A DNA stretch of 64,000 nucleotides from Elusimicrobiota bacterium (GTDB taxonomy: Bacteria; Elusimicrobiota; Elusimicrobia; UBA1565; UBA9628), in contig JACRDT010000010.1 of NCBI GenBank assembly GCA_016212795.1, positions 1-64,000 on the forward strand, written 5' to 3'. Shown here in pieces: positions 36,260-45,700 of the stretch (positions are counted from its first letter, which is position 1; every line of letters starts with the position of its first letter). The notes below the pieces were generated by a model that worked only from the letters and a program-made list of their open reading frames with translations, had not been told where the DNA came from and did not search any database. A program made the position numbers and the translations under genes.

Positions 36260-36667
36260 TCATCGGCGCTTGCGCAGGGTCGGCAGGCCCGAGAGCATGA
36301 GGATCGCGGCGCCGACGATCGTGCCGGTGACCGGGAAGGGGACCCCCGCCGCCAGGCCGCCGAGCAGGGCCTTCCAGCGGGCCGCGGCCGGGGTGTCCTT
36401 GCCCAGGCGGAACTGGATCTCGGCCACGGCCATGAAGACGAGGCCGAAGGCCAGGAGGCTCATGAGGGGCTGCAGGACCAGGCCGGTCGGCGCCTCGATG
36501 CCGAACGCCAGCCAGTCCACGCCCAGGATCACGACGCCGCTCCACGGGTGGAAGAAGGTCTTGGCCCCGGCGCCGGGGGAGGCGTCCCGCGCCGCGGGCG
36601 GCGGTGCCGCGACGAGCTCGGGTTCGATGGGTTCCTGGGGATCCTGGTCGGGCGTCATGCCGCGCAT
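36260..36667 (-). CDS. Small membrane protein, unknown function
   Basis: A 135-aa product with a Pro/Ala/Glu-rich N-terminal ~40 residues and three to four hydrophobic segments ('WSGVVILGVDWLAFGI', 'LMSLLAFGLVFMAVAEI', 'GLAAGVPFPVTGTIVGAAIL'), ending in a basic tail 'LPTLRKRR'. It has no recognisable domain. Two ATGs (36667 and 36658) are possible starts. It is divergent from surE with 79 nt between them. Inner membrane by its helices. Confidence 0.6.
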   Translation of the reverse strand: MRGMTPDQDPQEPIEPELVAAPPPAARDASPGAGAKTFFHPWSGVVILGVDWLAFGIEAPTGLVLQPLMSLLAFGLVFMAVAEIQFRLGKDTPAAARWKALLGGLAAGVPFPVTGTIVGAAILMLSGLPTLRKRR

Positions 36668-36732
36668 CCTGCCGTCCGGACGCTACGCAATCATAGCATC
36701 TTGCGGCGCCCTCGGCGGCGGGGCGAATGTCG

Positions 36733-36738
36733 TATAAT
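36733..36738 (+). promoter_or_regulatory. -10 box (TATAAT) 8 nt before the surE GTG
   Basis: Consensus TATAAT at 36733-36738, start GTG at 36747, no Shine-Dalgarno; probable leaderless message. Confidence 0.55.
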
Positions 36739-36746
36739 CGCTCTCG

Positions 36747-37586
36747 GTGGCCGGCAAAACGATCCTCGTCTGCAACGATGACGGCATCGGCTCCCCGGGG
36801 CTCCGGGCGGCGGCGGAGGCCGTCGCGGGCCTCGGGGACGTGGTCGTGGTGGCGCCCGCGCGCCAGCAGACGGCCGCCGGCCGCAGCCTCATCGGCCGCC
36901 CGGGCGCGAGGCTCGCGGCGGTGGACTTCCGGGCCGGAAGGCGCCGCTGCAAGGCCTATCGCATCGACGCCTCCCCGGCGATGCTCGTCCAGCACGCCAT
37001 GGCGGTCCTCTTCGCGAGGCGGCTCCCGGACCTGGTGGTCGCCGGCGTCAACTACGGGGAGAACATGGGCACGACGGTCACCTGCTCGGGGACGGTGGGC
37101 GCGGCCCTGGAGGCCGCCAGCTTCGGCGTGCCCGCGCTCGCCGTGTCGCTGCAGACCGGCGTGGAGCACCACATGACTTACGGCGACCTGGATTGGGCCG
37201 CGGCCAGGCATTTCACCGGCTTCTTCGCCCGGAGGATGCTCCGGCGCCGGTCCCCGAGGGACGTGGACGTGCTGAACGTGAACATCCCCTCCTCGGCCGA
37301 CGCGTCGACGCCCTGGCGCGTCACGCGGACTTCCCGGCAGGCCTACTTCATCTTCGAGCTGCGCCGGCCTTCGGTCCGGGCGAGGGTCGGCGACGGGAAG
37401 GTGCGCGTCGACGTGGACCTCGCCGGGCTCGAGGCGGATTCCGACATCCACGCGCTGATGCGCGACCGGGTCGTGTCCGTGACGCCGCTCAGCCTGGACC
37501 TGACGTCGCGCGTCGCGACGGCCGCGGTCGCGGCGTCTATCGCCAGCTCCCCCAGAGGCGCGAGTCCGACAAGACGCCGTTCGTGA
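36747..37586 (+). CDS. surE: 5'/3'-nucleotidase SurE
   Basis: The 279-aa product begins with GTG. It has the SurE metal site 'ILVCNDDGIGSPGLRAA' (NDDG at ~9-12), 'VVVVAPARQQTAAGRSL' (with the Ser/Asn ligand region) and 'VVAGVNYGENMGTTVTCSGTVGAALEA', where canonical SurE has 'SG.N.G.....YSGTVgAA.E'. SurE dephosphorylates nucleoside monophosphates and is often linked to stress survival. The last 16 codons overlap the convergent lipoprotein gene (37537-37586). A -10 box lies just upstream. Confidence 0.92.
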   Translation: MAGKTILVCNDDGIGSPGLRAAAEAVAGLGDVVVVAPARQQTAAGRSLIGRPGARLAAVDFRAGRRRCKAYRIDASPAMLVQHAMAVLFARRLPDLVVAGVNYGENMGTTVTCSGTVGAALEAASFGVPALAVSLQTGVEHHMTYGDLDWAAARHFTGFFARRMLRRRSPRDVDVLNVNIPSSADASTPWRVTRTSRQAYFIFELRRPSVRARVGDGKVRVDVDLAGLEADSDIHALMRDRVVSVTPLSLDLTSRVATAAVAASIASSPRGASPTRRRS

Positions 37587-37854
37587 AGGTCAGCTCCATC
37601 GTCGGCGGCTGCATGCGGGGCATGGCGGCGGCGTCGCCGAAGGGCGCGTAGAAGGACCCCCCGGTGCCGTAGACCCAGGTGCAGGTCTTGGCCGGCCCCT
37701 CTGCGTCGCACCGGATGGGCGGGCCGTAGCGCCGCACGGCCTCGTCGTAGGTCATGCGGCCGCGCCGTCCGTCCAGCATGGCCTGGGTCTGGCGCGACCC
37801 GGCGCAGCCGGCCAGCACGAGCGCCGCGACCGCGACCGCGTGGGCCCGCGTCAC
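37537..37854 (-). CDS. Small lipoprotein
   Basis: A GTG at 37854 overlaps the preceding glycosyltransferase stop (GTGA). The 105-aa product has a lipobox 'ALVLAGC' (Cys17) and a small domain with 'MTYDEAVRRYGPPIRCDAEG' and 'TCTWVYGTGG', resembling outer-membrane lipoproteins of the SmpA/OmlA-like type in which a 'T..e....GpP' turn is common. Two further Cys residues could form a disulfide. Function unknown; its translational coupling to a GT-C glycosyltransferase suggests a joint transcript. Confidence 0.65.
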   Translation of the reverse strand: MTRAHAVAVAALVLAGCAGSRQTQAMLDGRRGRMTYDEAVRRYGPPIRCDAEGPAKTCTWVYGTGGSFYAPFGDAAAMPRMQPPTMELTFTNGVLSDSRLWGSWR

Positions 37855-39467
37855 AGGACCTCGATGAAGGAGAACTCCTCGAGGGGTTCGCGGCTCAGCG
37901 AGAACGGCAGGAAGCCCATCACGCTCGAGTAGAAGGCGCCTTCCCCGGTCCAGCCGCTGATGAGGCGCAGGGGCAGCGGGTGGGTCAGGGTCCAGCGGCG
38001 GATCCGGGCGGGCACGGGGTGCCGGGGGCGCTGGATGTTGGCGCCCGCCTGGGTGACGACCACGACGTCCCCGGGCCGCACGGCGTCCCAGCCGCCGATG
38101 GCGCGGTCCAGCTCCCGGCCTCCGGCGAGCTCGACGTAGTACTGGAGGCCCCAGTGGGACGAGCACCAGACCCGGCGGCCCTGGGACTGGAGCAGCCGAG
38201 CGGCCTCGCCGGCGGCCTGCCGCTGGCCGACGGCGTAGCGATAGTCGACCCACGAGAGGGCCACGCTGAGGGTCAGGGTGGCGGCCAGGCTGGCGGCGTA
38301 GAAGCCCCGCAGGCGGCGTCCGGTCCAGCGCCGTTCCAGCGCTTCGGCCATCCCGAGGACGAGCGGCGGGAGCAGGAAGAGCATGAAGCGGGCCATCACG
38401 GACCAGTAGAGCGACTGCAGGAGGAGCGTCCAGGCGGTCCACGAGACCCACAGCGGCGCTCCCCGGGTCCGGGGCTGCCCGGCGCAGAGCCCCCAGAACC
38501 CGATGAGGACGCCGAAGGCGAGCAGGGCGCCGGTCCAGCGGTCCACGCCGCGCACGACCGGGCCCAGGTCCAGGGCCGGCGCGAAGAGCAGGCCCGAGGC
38601 CGCCGCGGCCGCGGCCCAGACCCACGGGCGCGGCCGGTAGACGACGACGGGCCACCAGGCCGTGACCAGGCCGCAGCCTCCGGCGAAGGCCAGGAGCGAG
38701 CGCGTCTTGTGGGAGGGGGCGTGCCACCAGAAGCCCCGGCTGTCGGCGGTGACCCGCCACGCGGCCCCGAACATCCTCCCGTCGCCCAGCAGGCTCGCGG
38801 CGGCCAGCAGCGCGACCCCCGAGACCGAGAGGAGCAGCCAGGCCGCGATCTTCCTCGGGGGGACGCCCGCGCGCCAGGCGTAGGCCGCGGCCGGGGCCAC
38901 GATGAAGACGGCGTTGTACTTGGAGAGCATCGCCAGGCAGGCCAGGCCCGCGGAGCCCCACCACCAGCGGTCGTCGCCCTCGTCGACGCCCCGCACGAGG
39001 GCGTACAGGCAGGGGAAGACGAAGGCGGCCATGAGCTTCTCCGCCATCAGGTGGTTGAGGTTGATGAGCCAGGCCGGCGCGGCCACGAGGATGAGCGTCG
39101 GCCAGAGGGGGCGGCGCAGGAAGCGGGAGGCCAGGAGGTAGAGCCCGATGGCCGCGCAGAGGTCCAGGGGCAGCAGCGCCAGGCGCATGGCGAGCTCCCC
39201 GCCGCCGGTGAGCTTCCACGCCGCGGCCAGGAGGTAGCCCAGCAGGGGCGGGGTGTTGTTGATGGCCGCCATGGGCGCGGAGCGTCCGTACCAGTTGAAC
39301 TCGAAGGCCAGGGGGTGCCAGGGATCCTGCAGGATGTGCCGCGCGATGGCCAGGAAGAAGGGCTCGTCCATGTGGTACGGCTTGGCCAGCCAGGGGGCGA
39401 AGGCCGCGAGCGTGAACGCCGCGACGAGGACGATGTCCCTGCGCCGTGCCGCGCGGCTTGCGGGCAT
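37851..39467 (-). CDS. GT-C glycosyltransferase (ArnT/PMT-like)
   Basis: The ATG at 39467 has GGAGG 5 nt upstream; longer starts (39479, 39527) exist. The 538-aa product has ~11-12 membrane helices and the GT-C signature acidic pair in the first exoplasmic loop: 'KPYHMDEPFFLAIARHIL' (residues ~30-47). After TM2 comes 'NWYGRSAPMAAINNTPPLLG', typical of dolichyl-phosphate-mannose/ArnT-like enzymes that use lipid-linked sugars. The exoplasmic C-terminal part is ~150 residues. Acceptor unknown (lipid A, protein or glycan). Downstream coupled lipoprotein gene. Confidence 0.8.
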   Translation of the reverse strand: MPASRAARRRDIVLVAAFTLAAFAPWLAKPYHMDEPFFLAIARHILQDPWHPLAFEFNWYGRSAPMAAINNTPPLLGYLLAAAWKLTGGGELAMRLALLPLDLCAAIGLYLLASRFLRRPLWPTLILVAAPAWLINLNHLMAEKLMAAFVFPCLYALVRGVDEGDDRWWWGSAGLACLAMLSKYNAVFIVAPAAAYAWRAGVPPRKIAAWLLLSVSGVALLAAASLLGDGRMFGAAWRVTADSRGFWWHAPSHKTRSLLAFAGGCGLVTAWWPVVVYRPRPWVWAAAAAASGLLFAPALDLGPVVRGVDRWTGALLAFGVLIGFWGLCAGQPRTRGAPLWVSWTAWTLLLQSLYWSVMARFMLFLLPPLVLGMAEALERRWTGRRLRGFYAASLAATLTLSVALSWVDYRYAVGQRQAAGEAARLLQSQGRRVWCSSHWGLQYYVELAGGRELDRAIGGWDAVRPGDVVVVTQAGANIQRPRHPVPARIRRWTLTHPLPLRLISGWTGEGAFYSSVMGFLPFSLSREPLEEFSFIEVL

Positions 39468-39487
39468 GGCGGCCTCCATGCCGGAAA

Positions 39488-39496
39488 TGATATAAT
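39488..39496 (+). promoter_or_regulatory. Extended -10 (TGaTATAAT) for the ferredoxin gene, in a divergent region
   Basis: TGaTATAAT at 39488-39496, followed by GGAGGG and the ATG at 39526. The AT-rich core reads similarly on the other strand and may also serve the divergent glycosyltransferase gene. Confidence 0.6.
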
Positions 39497-39525
39497 TTCC
39501 CAGGTTCGGTTTCTTGGAGGGAGCC

Positions 39526-39696
39526 ATGGCTTACAAGATCAGCGACAAGTGCAACGCCTGCGGGACCTGCTTCGAGACCTGTCCGTCCGAGGCCATCGTG
39601 AAGGGCGAGCCGCATTTCAAGATCGAGGCCGAGAAGTGCATCGATTGCGCGGCTTGCGAAGCGTCCTGCCCCGAGAAGGCGATCTCCCAGGCCTGA
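39526..39696 (+). CDS. 2[4Fe-4S] ferredoxin
   Basis: A 56-aa protein with two clusters motifs 'CNACGTCFETCP' (residues 9-20) and 'CIDCAACEASCP' (38-49), each CxxCxxCxxxCP. It is a classical bacterial-type ferredoxin, low-potential electron carrier. GGAGGG lies 6-7 nt before the ATG. Monocistronic, divergent from the glycosyltransferase and convergent with the transporter gene at 39740. Its redox partner is not adjacent; the oxidoreductase subunit at 23886 is far away. Confidence 0.95.
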   Translation: MAYKISDKCNACGTCFETCPSEAIVKGEPHFKIEAEKCIDCAACEASCPEKAISQA

Positions 39697-39739
39697 TCCC
39701 GGGCCTTCCCAGCAGCCCGGGGCCCGGCTGACCGTCGCG

Positions 39740-40891
39740 TCAGGCGGGCTTGGGTCCCGCCTCGATCTCCTTGGCTGCCGCCAGTTCGGCGGTGCGCCTC
39801 TTCTCCGCGACGCTCAGGAACCCCACGGCCACCAGGATGAGCCCCAGGGAGGCCCAATCCGCGCGGCTCGGGAATCTCCCTCCGAAGATGAAGTAGGAGA
39901 GGAGCGTCGCGGTCGTCCCCGCGACCAGCGACGTCAGCCTGTTGACGAGGCCCGCGAAGGTGGCGGTGCGGCCCTTGAACATGAAGATGAAGACCGAGAA
40001 GAACGCCACCATGCCGTAGACGGAGCCCGCCAGGACCGCGGGGAACCACCGGGCGTGGACCTGGGCGAAGGCGTCGTGGAACAGGACCACGGACCTGAGC
40101 TTCCAGTCCGCCTGGGCCTGGGCAGCGGCGTCGAGGCCCGCGAACGCCGCGCCCTGCCCCCCGCCGACGGAGAAGAGGACCGCGGTCGCCAGGAGCATCG
40201 CGCCGCTCGCCGCGATCTGCTCGATGGAGAAGAACCACTTGTTGTCGAGGGGGGCCCCCCGGGGCCGGGTGTTCTTGTAGTAGTTCATGATGTAGATGCG
40301 GAACATGTAGGCGAGGATGTAGCACGACAGGACGCTCATGGCGGCCGCGTTGCGCAGGAAGTCGAAGTCCGAGCTCTTGGCGAGGAGGATCTGGGTCCCG
40401 GCCGCGGCGATGGCGAAGGCGACCGCGACGTTCTCCTCCCTGTAGACGGTCTTGCGCAGGATGCCCTGGCGGATCTGCGCCTCGTCCACGAGGCGGCTGA
40501 TCACGATGACGCTCGCGCGCATGATCACCATCGCGACCATGACCGACTTGAGGATCATGTACATCAGCGTGGTCGTGGGGATGACGATGGCGGTGCAGAC
40601 GCCGGAAGGGATGATGTAGGCGTACTCCGCGGGCAGGCGCAGCGGCCCGGCCTGGATGAACCGGCCGGTCTTGGCCCTGTACCAGCCGGCGGTGAAGACC
40701 ACGAAGAGGCAGACCAGCGAGCCCCCGAGGGTGCTCCAGACCAGGAACTCCATGTCGTTCATCTTCGGGGCGATGACCGCGGTGCTCCCCGTGAAGCACT
40801 TCGTGGCCACGCCGAAGATGACGTAGAAGAAGAAGTAGGCCAGGCACAGTTGGACCAGGCGGCCGGTGCTGCCCTCGGCGGTCTTCCACAT
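39740..40891 (-). CDS. Polytopic membrane protein, drug/metabolite (nucleotide-sugar) transporter-like
   Basis: The ATG at 40891 gives a 383-aa protein with about ten hydrophobic segments; a longer open frame upstream is an antisense shadow. Features such as 'YAYIIPSGVCTAIVIPTTTL', 'VIMRASVIVISRLVDEAQIR' and 'NRLTSLVAGTTATLLSYFIFGG' near the end resemble the EamA/DMT superfamily, in which the last segment pair with 'R.......G...a......f' is typical. The substrate is unknown. Transcription likely starts at the ATG (TATAGT box 7 nt upstream). C-terminal tail is charged and cytoplasmic. Confidence 0.6.
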   Translation of the reverse strand: MWKTAEGSTGRLVQLCLAYFFFYVIFGVATKCFTGSTAVIAPKMNDMEFLVWSTLGGSLVCLFVVFTAGWYRAKTGRFIQAGPLRLPAEYAYIIPSGVCTAIVIPTTTLMYMILKSVMVAMVIMRASVIVISRLVDEAQIRQGILRKTVYREENVAVAFAIAAAGTQILLAKSSDFDFLRNAAAMSVLSCYILAYMFRIYIMNYYKNTRPRGAPLDNKWFFSIEQIAASGAMLLATAVLFSVGGGQGAAFAGLDAAAQAQADWKLRSVVLFHDAFAQVHARWFPAVLAGSVYGMVAFFSVFIFMFKGRTATFAGLVNRLTSLVAGTTATLLSYFIFGGRFPSRADWASLGLILVAVGFLSVAEKRRTAELAAAKEIEAGPKPA

Positions 40892-40898
40892 GCCCCTA

Positions 40899-40904
40899 AC
40901 TATA
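40899..40904 (-). promoter_or_regulatory. -10 box (TATAGT) 7 nt before the transporter ATG
   Basis: TATAGT on the minus strand, gap 7 nt to the ATG at 40891. Confidence 0.4.
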
Positions 40905-40967
40905 GCTCCCCGCCGTGGTTCCGTCAAGGCCGTCAAGGCCGGCTGGGCGGGCGCGGGCCTTTTTTCA

Positions 40968-40973
40968 TATAAT
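40968..40973 (+). promoter_or_regulatory. -10 box (TATAAT) 11 nt before the SRPBCC gene ATG
   Basis: Consensus TATAAT at 40968-40973; ATG at 40985. Preceded by a run of T. Confidence 0.5.
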
Positions 40974-40984
40974 AGGACGACAAG

Positions 40985-41452
40985 ATGATCAGGGTCGCTT
41001 CCCACGTGCTCATCAGCGCGCCGAAGGACCGGGTGAGCCGGTACCTCCGGGACTTGCGGCACCTGCCGGCCTACGACAAGAAGTTCGCCGAGGTCTCGAT
41101 CGGCCGGCACGACGTGGAGAGCGCCGACCTCTCGGCCTTCGGCGCGTTCCTGGGCTTCAAGTGGAAGGGCTCGTTCAGGGTCGAGTTCCCCAAGGACGGG
41201 GGATTCCACTGCGAGGTCCCGTTCGGCCGCCTCGGCCGGATGGCCGCGTCCTACTGCCTCCGGCCGGTCGTGGGCGGGACGGTCCTCACCCACGAGGAGG
41301 TCTTCCACACGGCGCTCTTCCTCAGGCCGCTGCTCCTGCTGGGCCGGAGCTGGCTCGCTCAGGCCCTCGAGGCGGAGCTGTGGGTGATCAAAGAGGGCGC
41401 CGAGCGCCTCGACAGGCAGATCAAGCTCAAAGAGATCGAGAGCCTCATCTAG
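40985..41452 (+). CDS. SRPBCC-fold (START-like) protein
   Basis: The 155-aa product resembles polyketide-cyclase/START-type SRPBCC proteins: 'IRVASHVLISAPKDRVSRYL' (beta1-alpha1), a 'LPAYDKKFAEVSIG' turn, 'GRMAASYCLRPVVGGTVLTH' and a long C-terminal helix 'EAELWVIKEGAERLDRQIKL'. The fold binds hydrophobic ligands; no catalytic residues can be named. Its last 8 nt overlap the convergent secreted-protein gene that ends at 41445. No signal peptide; cytoplasmic. Confidence 0.65.
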   Translation: MIRVASHVLISAPKDRVSRYLRDLRHLPAYDKKFAEVSIGRHDVESADLSAFGAFLGFKWKGSFRVEFPKDGGFHCEVPFGRLGRMAASYCLRPVVGGTVLTHEEVFHTALFLRPLLLLGRSWLAQALEAELWVIKEGAERLDRQIKLKEIESLI

Positions 41453-42722
41453 GCGGCACCGACGGCTCCTCCATCGAGGCGGCGGCACCCGCGGTTGCCG
41501 GCGCGGCCGTGGCGGTCGACGCGGCCGGGAGTTCCGGCCAGGGCCGCCTCGTCGCCATCATGTGGAGGTTGCGCTTGGCGTCGGGGTAGCCGTAGGCGAA
41601 CGGCAGCCTGCGCCTCGGCTGGGATCTCCACAGGGCGACGAAGTAGTCCGACACGGCGGGGGCCGATACCTTGAGGAAGGGCCCCTCGTAGCGGCCGTAG
41701 GTGTCCTGCACGAAGCCCGCCGCCCTGGCGTGGGAGGAGGGGATCCCGGTGCTGTCGGAGAGCATCCACTCCATGTGCCCGAGCAGGTAGTCGCGGATCA
41801 AGGAGAACCCTTTCTCCCACAGCAGGTAGCTCGCGGCCTTGGTCATGGCCGCCACCCGGCCCTTGGCCTCCAGGTGCCTGAGCAGCCCCGGGTCGGCCTT
41901 CAGGTGCCTGTCGCTCAGGTCGACGTCGAAGTGCCGGAACACCAGGGCATGGCCGGGCGAAGCGGGCGCGGCGGCCCGCCTGAAGCCGAGTTCCATATTC
42001 TCGAAAAGACCCGCCTCCTTCTTCGCGCCGTCTCGCCGCGCCGCGGCGAGGTCGTCGGCCGTGAGGTAGGCGAGGCTGCCGTCGGGCAGGACGCGGAAGT
42101 AGCGCAGGGACGCCGGCTCGCAGCCGTGGACGCGCAGGGCCACCAGGGCGAACAGGAGCTGGGAGGGCAGGGCGTCCGCCGCGGCGACCGCCATGTTGTC
42201 GGTGCGGCTATGGGCCACGCGGAACTGCAGGGCGATGTCGCGCTCCAGGATGGCGAAGCTCTTCTGGAGCGCCTTCATGTCGACGGCGTCGACCGGCCTG
42301 GGGTCGCCGGCGGGCTCGATCGAGACGGCCGTGACCTCCCGGGCGTCGGGGAAGGTGGCCAGCGCCGACACGAGGTCGCCGCCCCCGAAAGGATAGACCA
42401 CCGCGGCCGGGAGGCCCGGCGGCCTGAGGGCCGAGATGTAGGGCATGGCCACGGCGACCCAGTCGCGGCGGAACTTCACGATGAGGTCGTCCATCTTGGC
42501 GCAGTGCCGCCCGATCGCGGCCCCGTCGAACCGGGCCGGGATCTCCCCGCCGGGGGCGCAGGCGACGATGTGGAACAGGGTGCGGGCCTGCGCGATGAAG
42601 TCCAGCGGCTCCTCCCGGTCGAACAGGCCGCCCCGGGCGGGGTCCGGCGTCGCCAGGCCGGCCAGGACGGGGGCGAGCAGGACGGCGCGTCGGAGCCAGC
42701 GGTCCAGCGGTGGTCGGGTCAT
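41445..42722 (-). CDS. Secreted protein of unknown function, partner of alpha-2-macroglobulin
   Basis: The 425-aa product has a signal peptide ('LRRAVLLAPVLAGLATPDPA'). It contains 'GDLVSALATFPDAREVTAVS' and 'DIALQFRVAHSRTDNMAVA', suggestive of an alpha/beta fold, but I do not recognise the family. A C-terminal Ala/Thr-rich linker follows residue ~405. It starts 14 nt after the alpha-2-macroglobulin stop and is last in a probable three-gene operon with that gene and a DUF4438 gene, so it may be a periplasmic partner. The ATG has GGAG upstream. Confidence 0.6.
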   Translation of the reverse strand: MTRPPLDRWLRRAVLLAPVLAGLATPDPARGGLFDREEPLDFIAQARTLFHIVACAPGGEIPARFDGAAIGRHCAKMDDLIVKFRRDWVAVAMPYISALRPPGLPAAVVYPFGGGDLVSALATFPDAREVTAVSIEPAGDPRPVDAVDMKALQKSFAILERDIALQFRVAHSRTDNMAVAAADALPSQLLFALVALRVHGCEPASLRYFRVLPDGSLAYLTADDLAAARRDGAKKEAGLFENMELGFRRAAAPASPGHALVFRHFDVDLSDRHLKADPGLLRHLEAKGRVAAMTKAASYLLWEKGFSLIRDYLLGHMEWMLSDSTGIPSSHARAAGFVQDTYGRYEGPFLKVSAPAVSDYFVALWRSQPRRRLPFAYGYPDAKRNLHMMATRRPWPELPAASTATAAPATAGAAASMEEPSVPPR

Positions 42723-42736
42723 CTCATCATCTCCGG

Positions 42737-45700
42737 TCAGGGCGCGACGTTCAGCTCGAAGCTGTCCGAGTGCGCGGCCATCTCGGGGGCGTACATGGAC
42801 TGCAGGACGGCCGGCCCGACCCGGTAGGCGCCGGGGGCCGTCGGCCGGACCCGGTAGCCGAGCACGTACTCGCCGTGCGGGATCCAGTCGAGGAAGAAAT
42901 TGGTGAGGGAATCCCGGGGCTCCTCGTAGCGGGAGAGCCCGTCCCACTTCCACCCGCTCAGGAGCTCCTCGGCCTCGAAGCCGGCCAGCCTCGGGTCCTT
43001 GAGGTGCGCGTATTCGAACTGGCTGCGGGTCTCGATGGCCAGGCGCACCTCGATCTGGTCGCCCACCGCCACGGTGTCCCCGGACCGCAGGGGCTTGAGC
43101 GTGAAGCGCGGACCTTCCTGGACGCGCTTGAAGAACTTGCGCCCGAGACGCATCAGGCCGGCGCCGGAGGCCTTGACGGGCCGGTCCGTCGTGTAGACCC
43201 AGGTCAGCGAGGCGAACCCCAGCCCGGGACCTTCCTTGGAGAGGCTCGCCGCGCCCTGCTTGGGGCCGATGTCCATCCCGGTCTTCGTCCAGCGCAGCGG
43301 CTGGGCCAGCCAGTCGAGGGGCGCGACCGAGGCGGCGTGGGTGTCCGCGCCCCACGCGACGACGTAGTCGTCGCCCCGGTCCAGGGCGCCGCGCGTCTTG
43401 AGCACGTCGAGCAGCGAGTAGATCGCGGCCGCCGAGGCCTTCGTGGATTTCCACTCGTTGCCCTTCCTGTTGAACAGCAGCCATTGGATCATGCCGGGGA
43501 TGCGCGGGTCCTTGGGGCTGGCCTGCAGGAGGGTCCTCAGGAGGAAGGCGTGCTTCTCCACGGAGTCGTTGTACCACAGCCACGAGAGCTTCTCGGGCGC
43601 CCAGAAGACGCCGGCGACGGGGTCCGAACGGGCGCCGTCCATGGCGCGCTCGAGGTAGCTGTCGCCCTTGGCTTTCAGGCCCAGCCGCCAATAGACGTGG
43701 GCCGCGTAGGCCTTGCCGATGGGCGTCATGGCCTGGGCGTGCTTGTCGGCGTAGTCGACCCAGGCCAGCGCCAGGTCCCGGAGCGACGCGACGTCGCCGA
43801 CTCCCTTGTCGAAGGACGTCACGACGTAGGCCGCGTACAGCAGGAGGGAGACGGAGCTCTCGTCGGGCTTGAAGTCGGGCTTGAGCCGCTTGGGGATCTC
43901 GCCGGCGACGTAGGCCAGGGCCCTGCCGGCCTGTTCCCGCGGGATGTCGATCCCGTAGCGCCGCGCCTCGGCGAAGCCTGAGAGCACGACGAGCGTGATG
44001 TAGGGGTCCGGCCTGCCGCCGGCGAACCACGGGAACGACCCGTCGGCGTTCTGGGACGCCAGCAGCTTGGCGAGGCTGTCGGCGAGCTCGCCTTTGACCG
44101 TGGCCGGGTCGAACAGGTCGACGATCGGCCAGGCGGACTTGCGGCCTTCGGCGGCCCTCACCCAGGGCGTCTCCATGAGGCCGGCCAGCCGCCGCGGGTC
44201 CGAGCGGTCCCAGGCGGGGGTGATGGTGTCGCGCTTGGGGATCTTCTTGACGGCCTCGGCCAGGCCGGGGTGCTTCTTGTAGAAGGCGTTCACGATGCCC
44301 AGGGGCACGTAGCGCTCGAGCGTAGACTCCACGCACTCGAAGGGGTAGTGGACCAGGGAGGGGAGGCTGTTGAGGACCGAGAGCGCCAGCTGGGGGTCGA
44401 GCTGGAGGGTCATGGACTCGTGCCGGCGGGTCGGGTCGGCGTCGTCGAACGACGGCAGCCTGATCTCCTTCTTGGCCGTCCCGTCGAGCGAGACCAGGGC
44501 CGACTCGATCAGCCGCGACCTCGAGGGCAGGATGGGGAGGTCTTTCTCCTCGCCGTCCACCAGCGCCCCGGCGCGCGCGATGGCCTTGATCTTGAAGTCG
44601 CCCAGGCCCTTGGGCGCCTTGACAGGCCACGCCAGGGCCGCGGCGCCGTGCGGCTTGACGCGAAACGGCCTCGTCAACGAGCCGGGGGCGAGGGCGAGCC
44701 TCCCCGCCGCCGCCCGCCCGTCCTCCTCGACCGAGAGGGTCGCCTCGCCGGCCAGCTCCGTCTCGGTCTCGTTGTTGACCACCGCTTTGAGGGTGCCGGC
44801 GTCGCCCTCGCGCAGGAAGCGGGGGAGCTCCAGGCGCACCATGAGGTCCCGCTGGGTCACGGCCTGGGCCGAGACCTCGCCGCGCTTGACGTCGCGGGTG
44901 AGGACCGACGCCTGGATCTTCCAGCTCGTCAGGCGCTCCGGCACCTTGAAGGAGAACCCCGCCCTGCCGGAGGCGACCTTGAGTTGCGGCTCGAAAAGGG
45001 CGGTCTCCGAGAAGTCCGAGCGGGCCTTCATGTCCGCCGCCGGCGCCGGGGCGGCATCGCCCGCCTTCTCCTTGGCCATGGGCGCGGCCGGACCCGCCAG
45101 GGCCCCCGCGCCGTCGGACTTCATGGCCACCATGGACTTGACTTCCATGGGCATGGACTCCTCCCGGTCCATGCGGGCGGATTTCATCATGAGACGGTTG
45201 CGGCTCGGGACGCGGCTCTTGTTGATGCGGAGCATGGGGGGGGAGGGCTCCGCGATGACCTCGCGGAAAAGGTCGAGCATCTTCCTGACCCAGCCCTCCG
45301 TGACGGGCAGGTCGCTCACGTCGGGGGTGAAGAGCGAGCCGAGGGCGTCGTTGGGCCGGCCCTTGGCGGGGTAGAGCCCGGCGCTCCAGGGCTTCTCGGC
45401 CTCCATGTAGTACTCCAGGGAGCGGTCGAAGATGCGCACGACCGCCTCGCCGGCGACGGGCTTCTTGTCGCGGGCCGACACCGAGAGTCTCCAGGAGGCC
45501 TTCTGCCCCGGGCGCAGGACCTTGTCGTGCTCGAGGCCCACGGCCAGCTCCTTGTCCCTCCAGGGCACCTGGAGGCTCGTCTGGGCGCTGTCCACCTTGA
45601 AATCCCGCGCGCTGAACCAGCGCAGCCAGAGCCCGCCTTTGTGGTCCTGGGTGACGGGGACGTCGATCACGCGCACGCCTCCTCCGTCGAGCACCCGGGA

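Noticed and set aside
39740..41488. A 582-aa version of the transporter with a long N-terminal extension
   Set aside because: The extension is antisense to the SRPBCC gene and lacks hydrophobic pattern; a -10 box sits just before the ATG at 40891.
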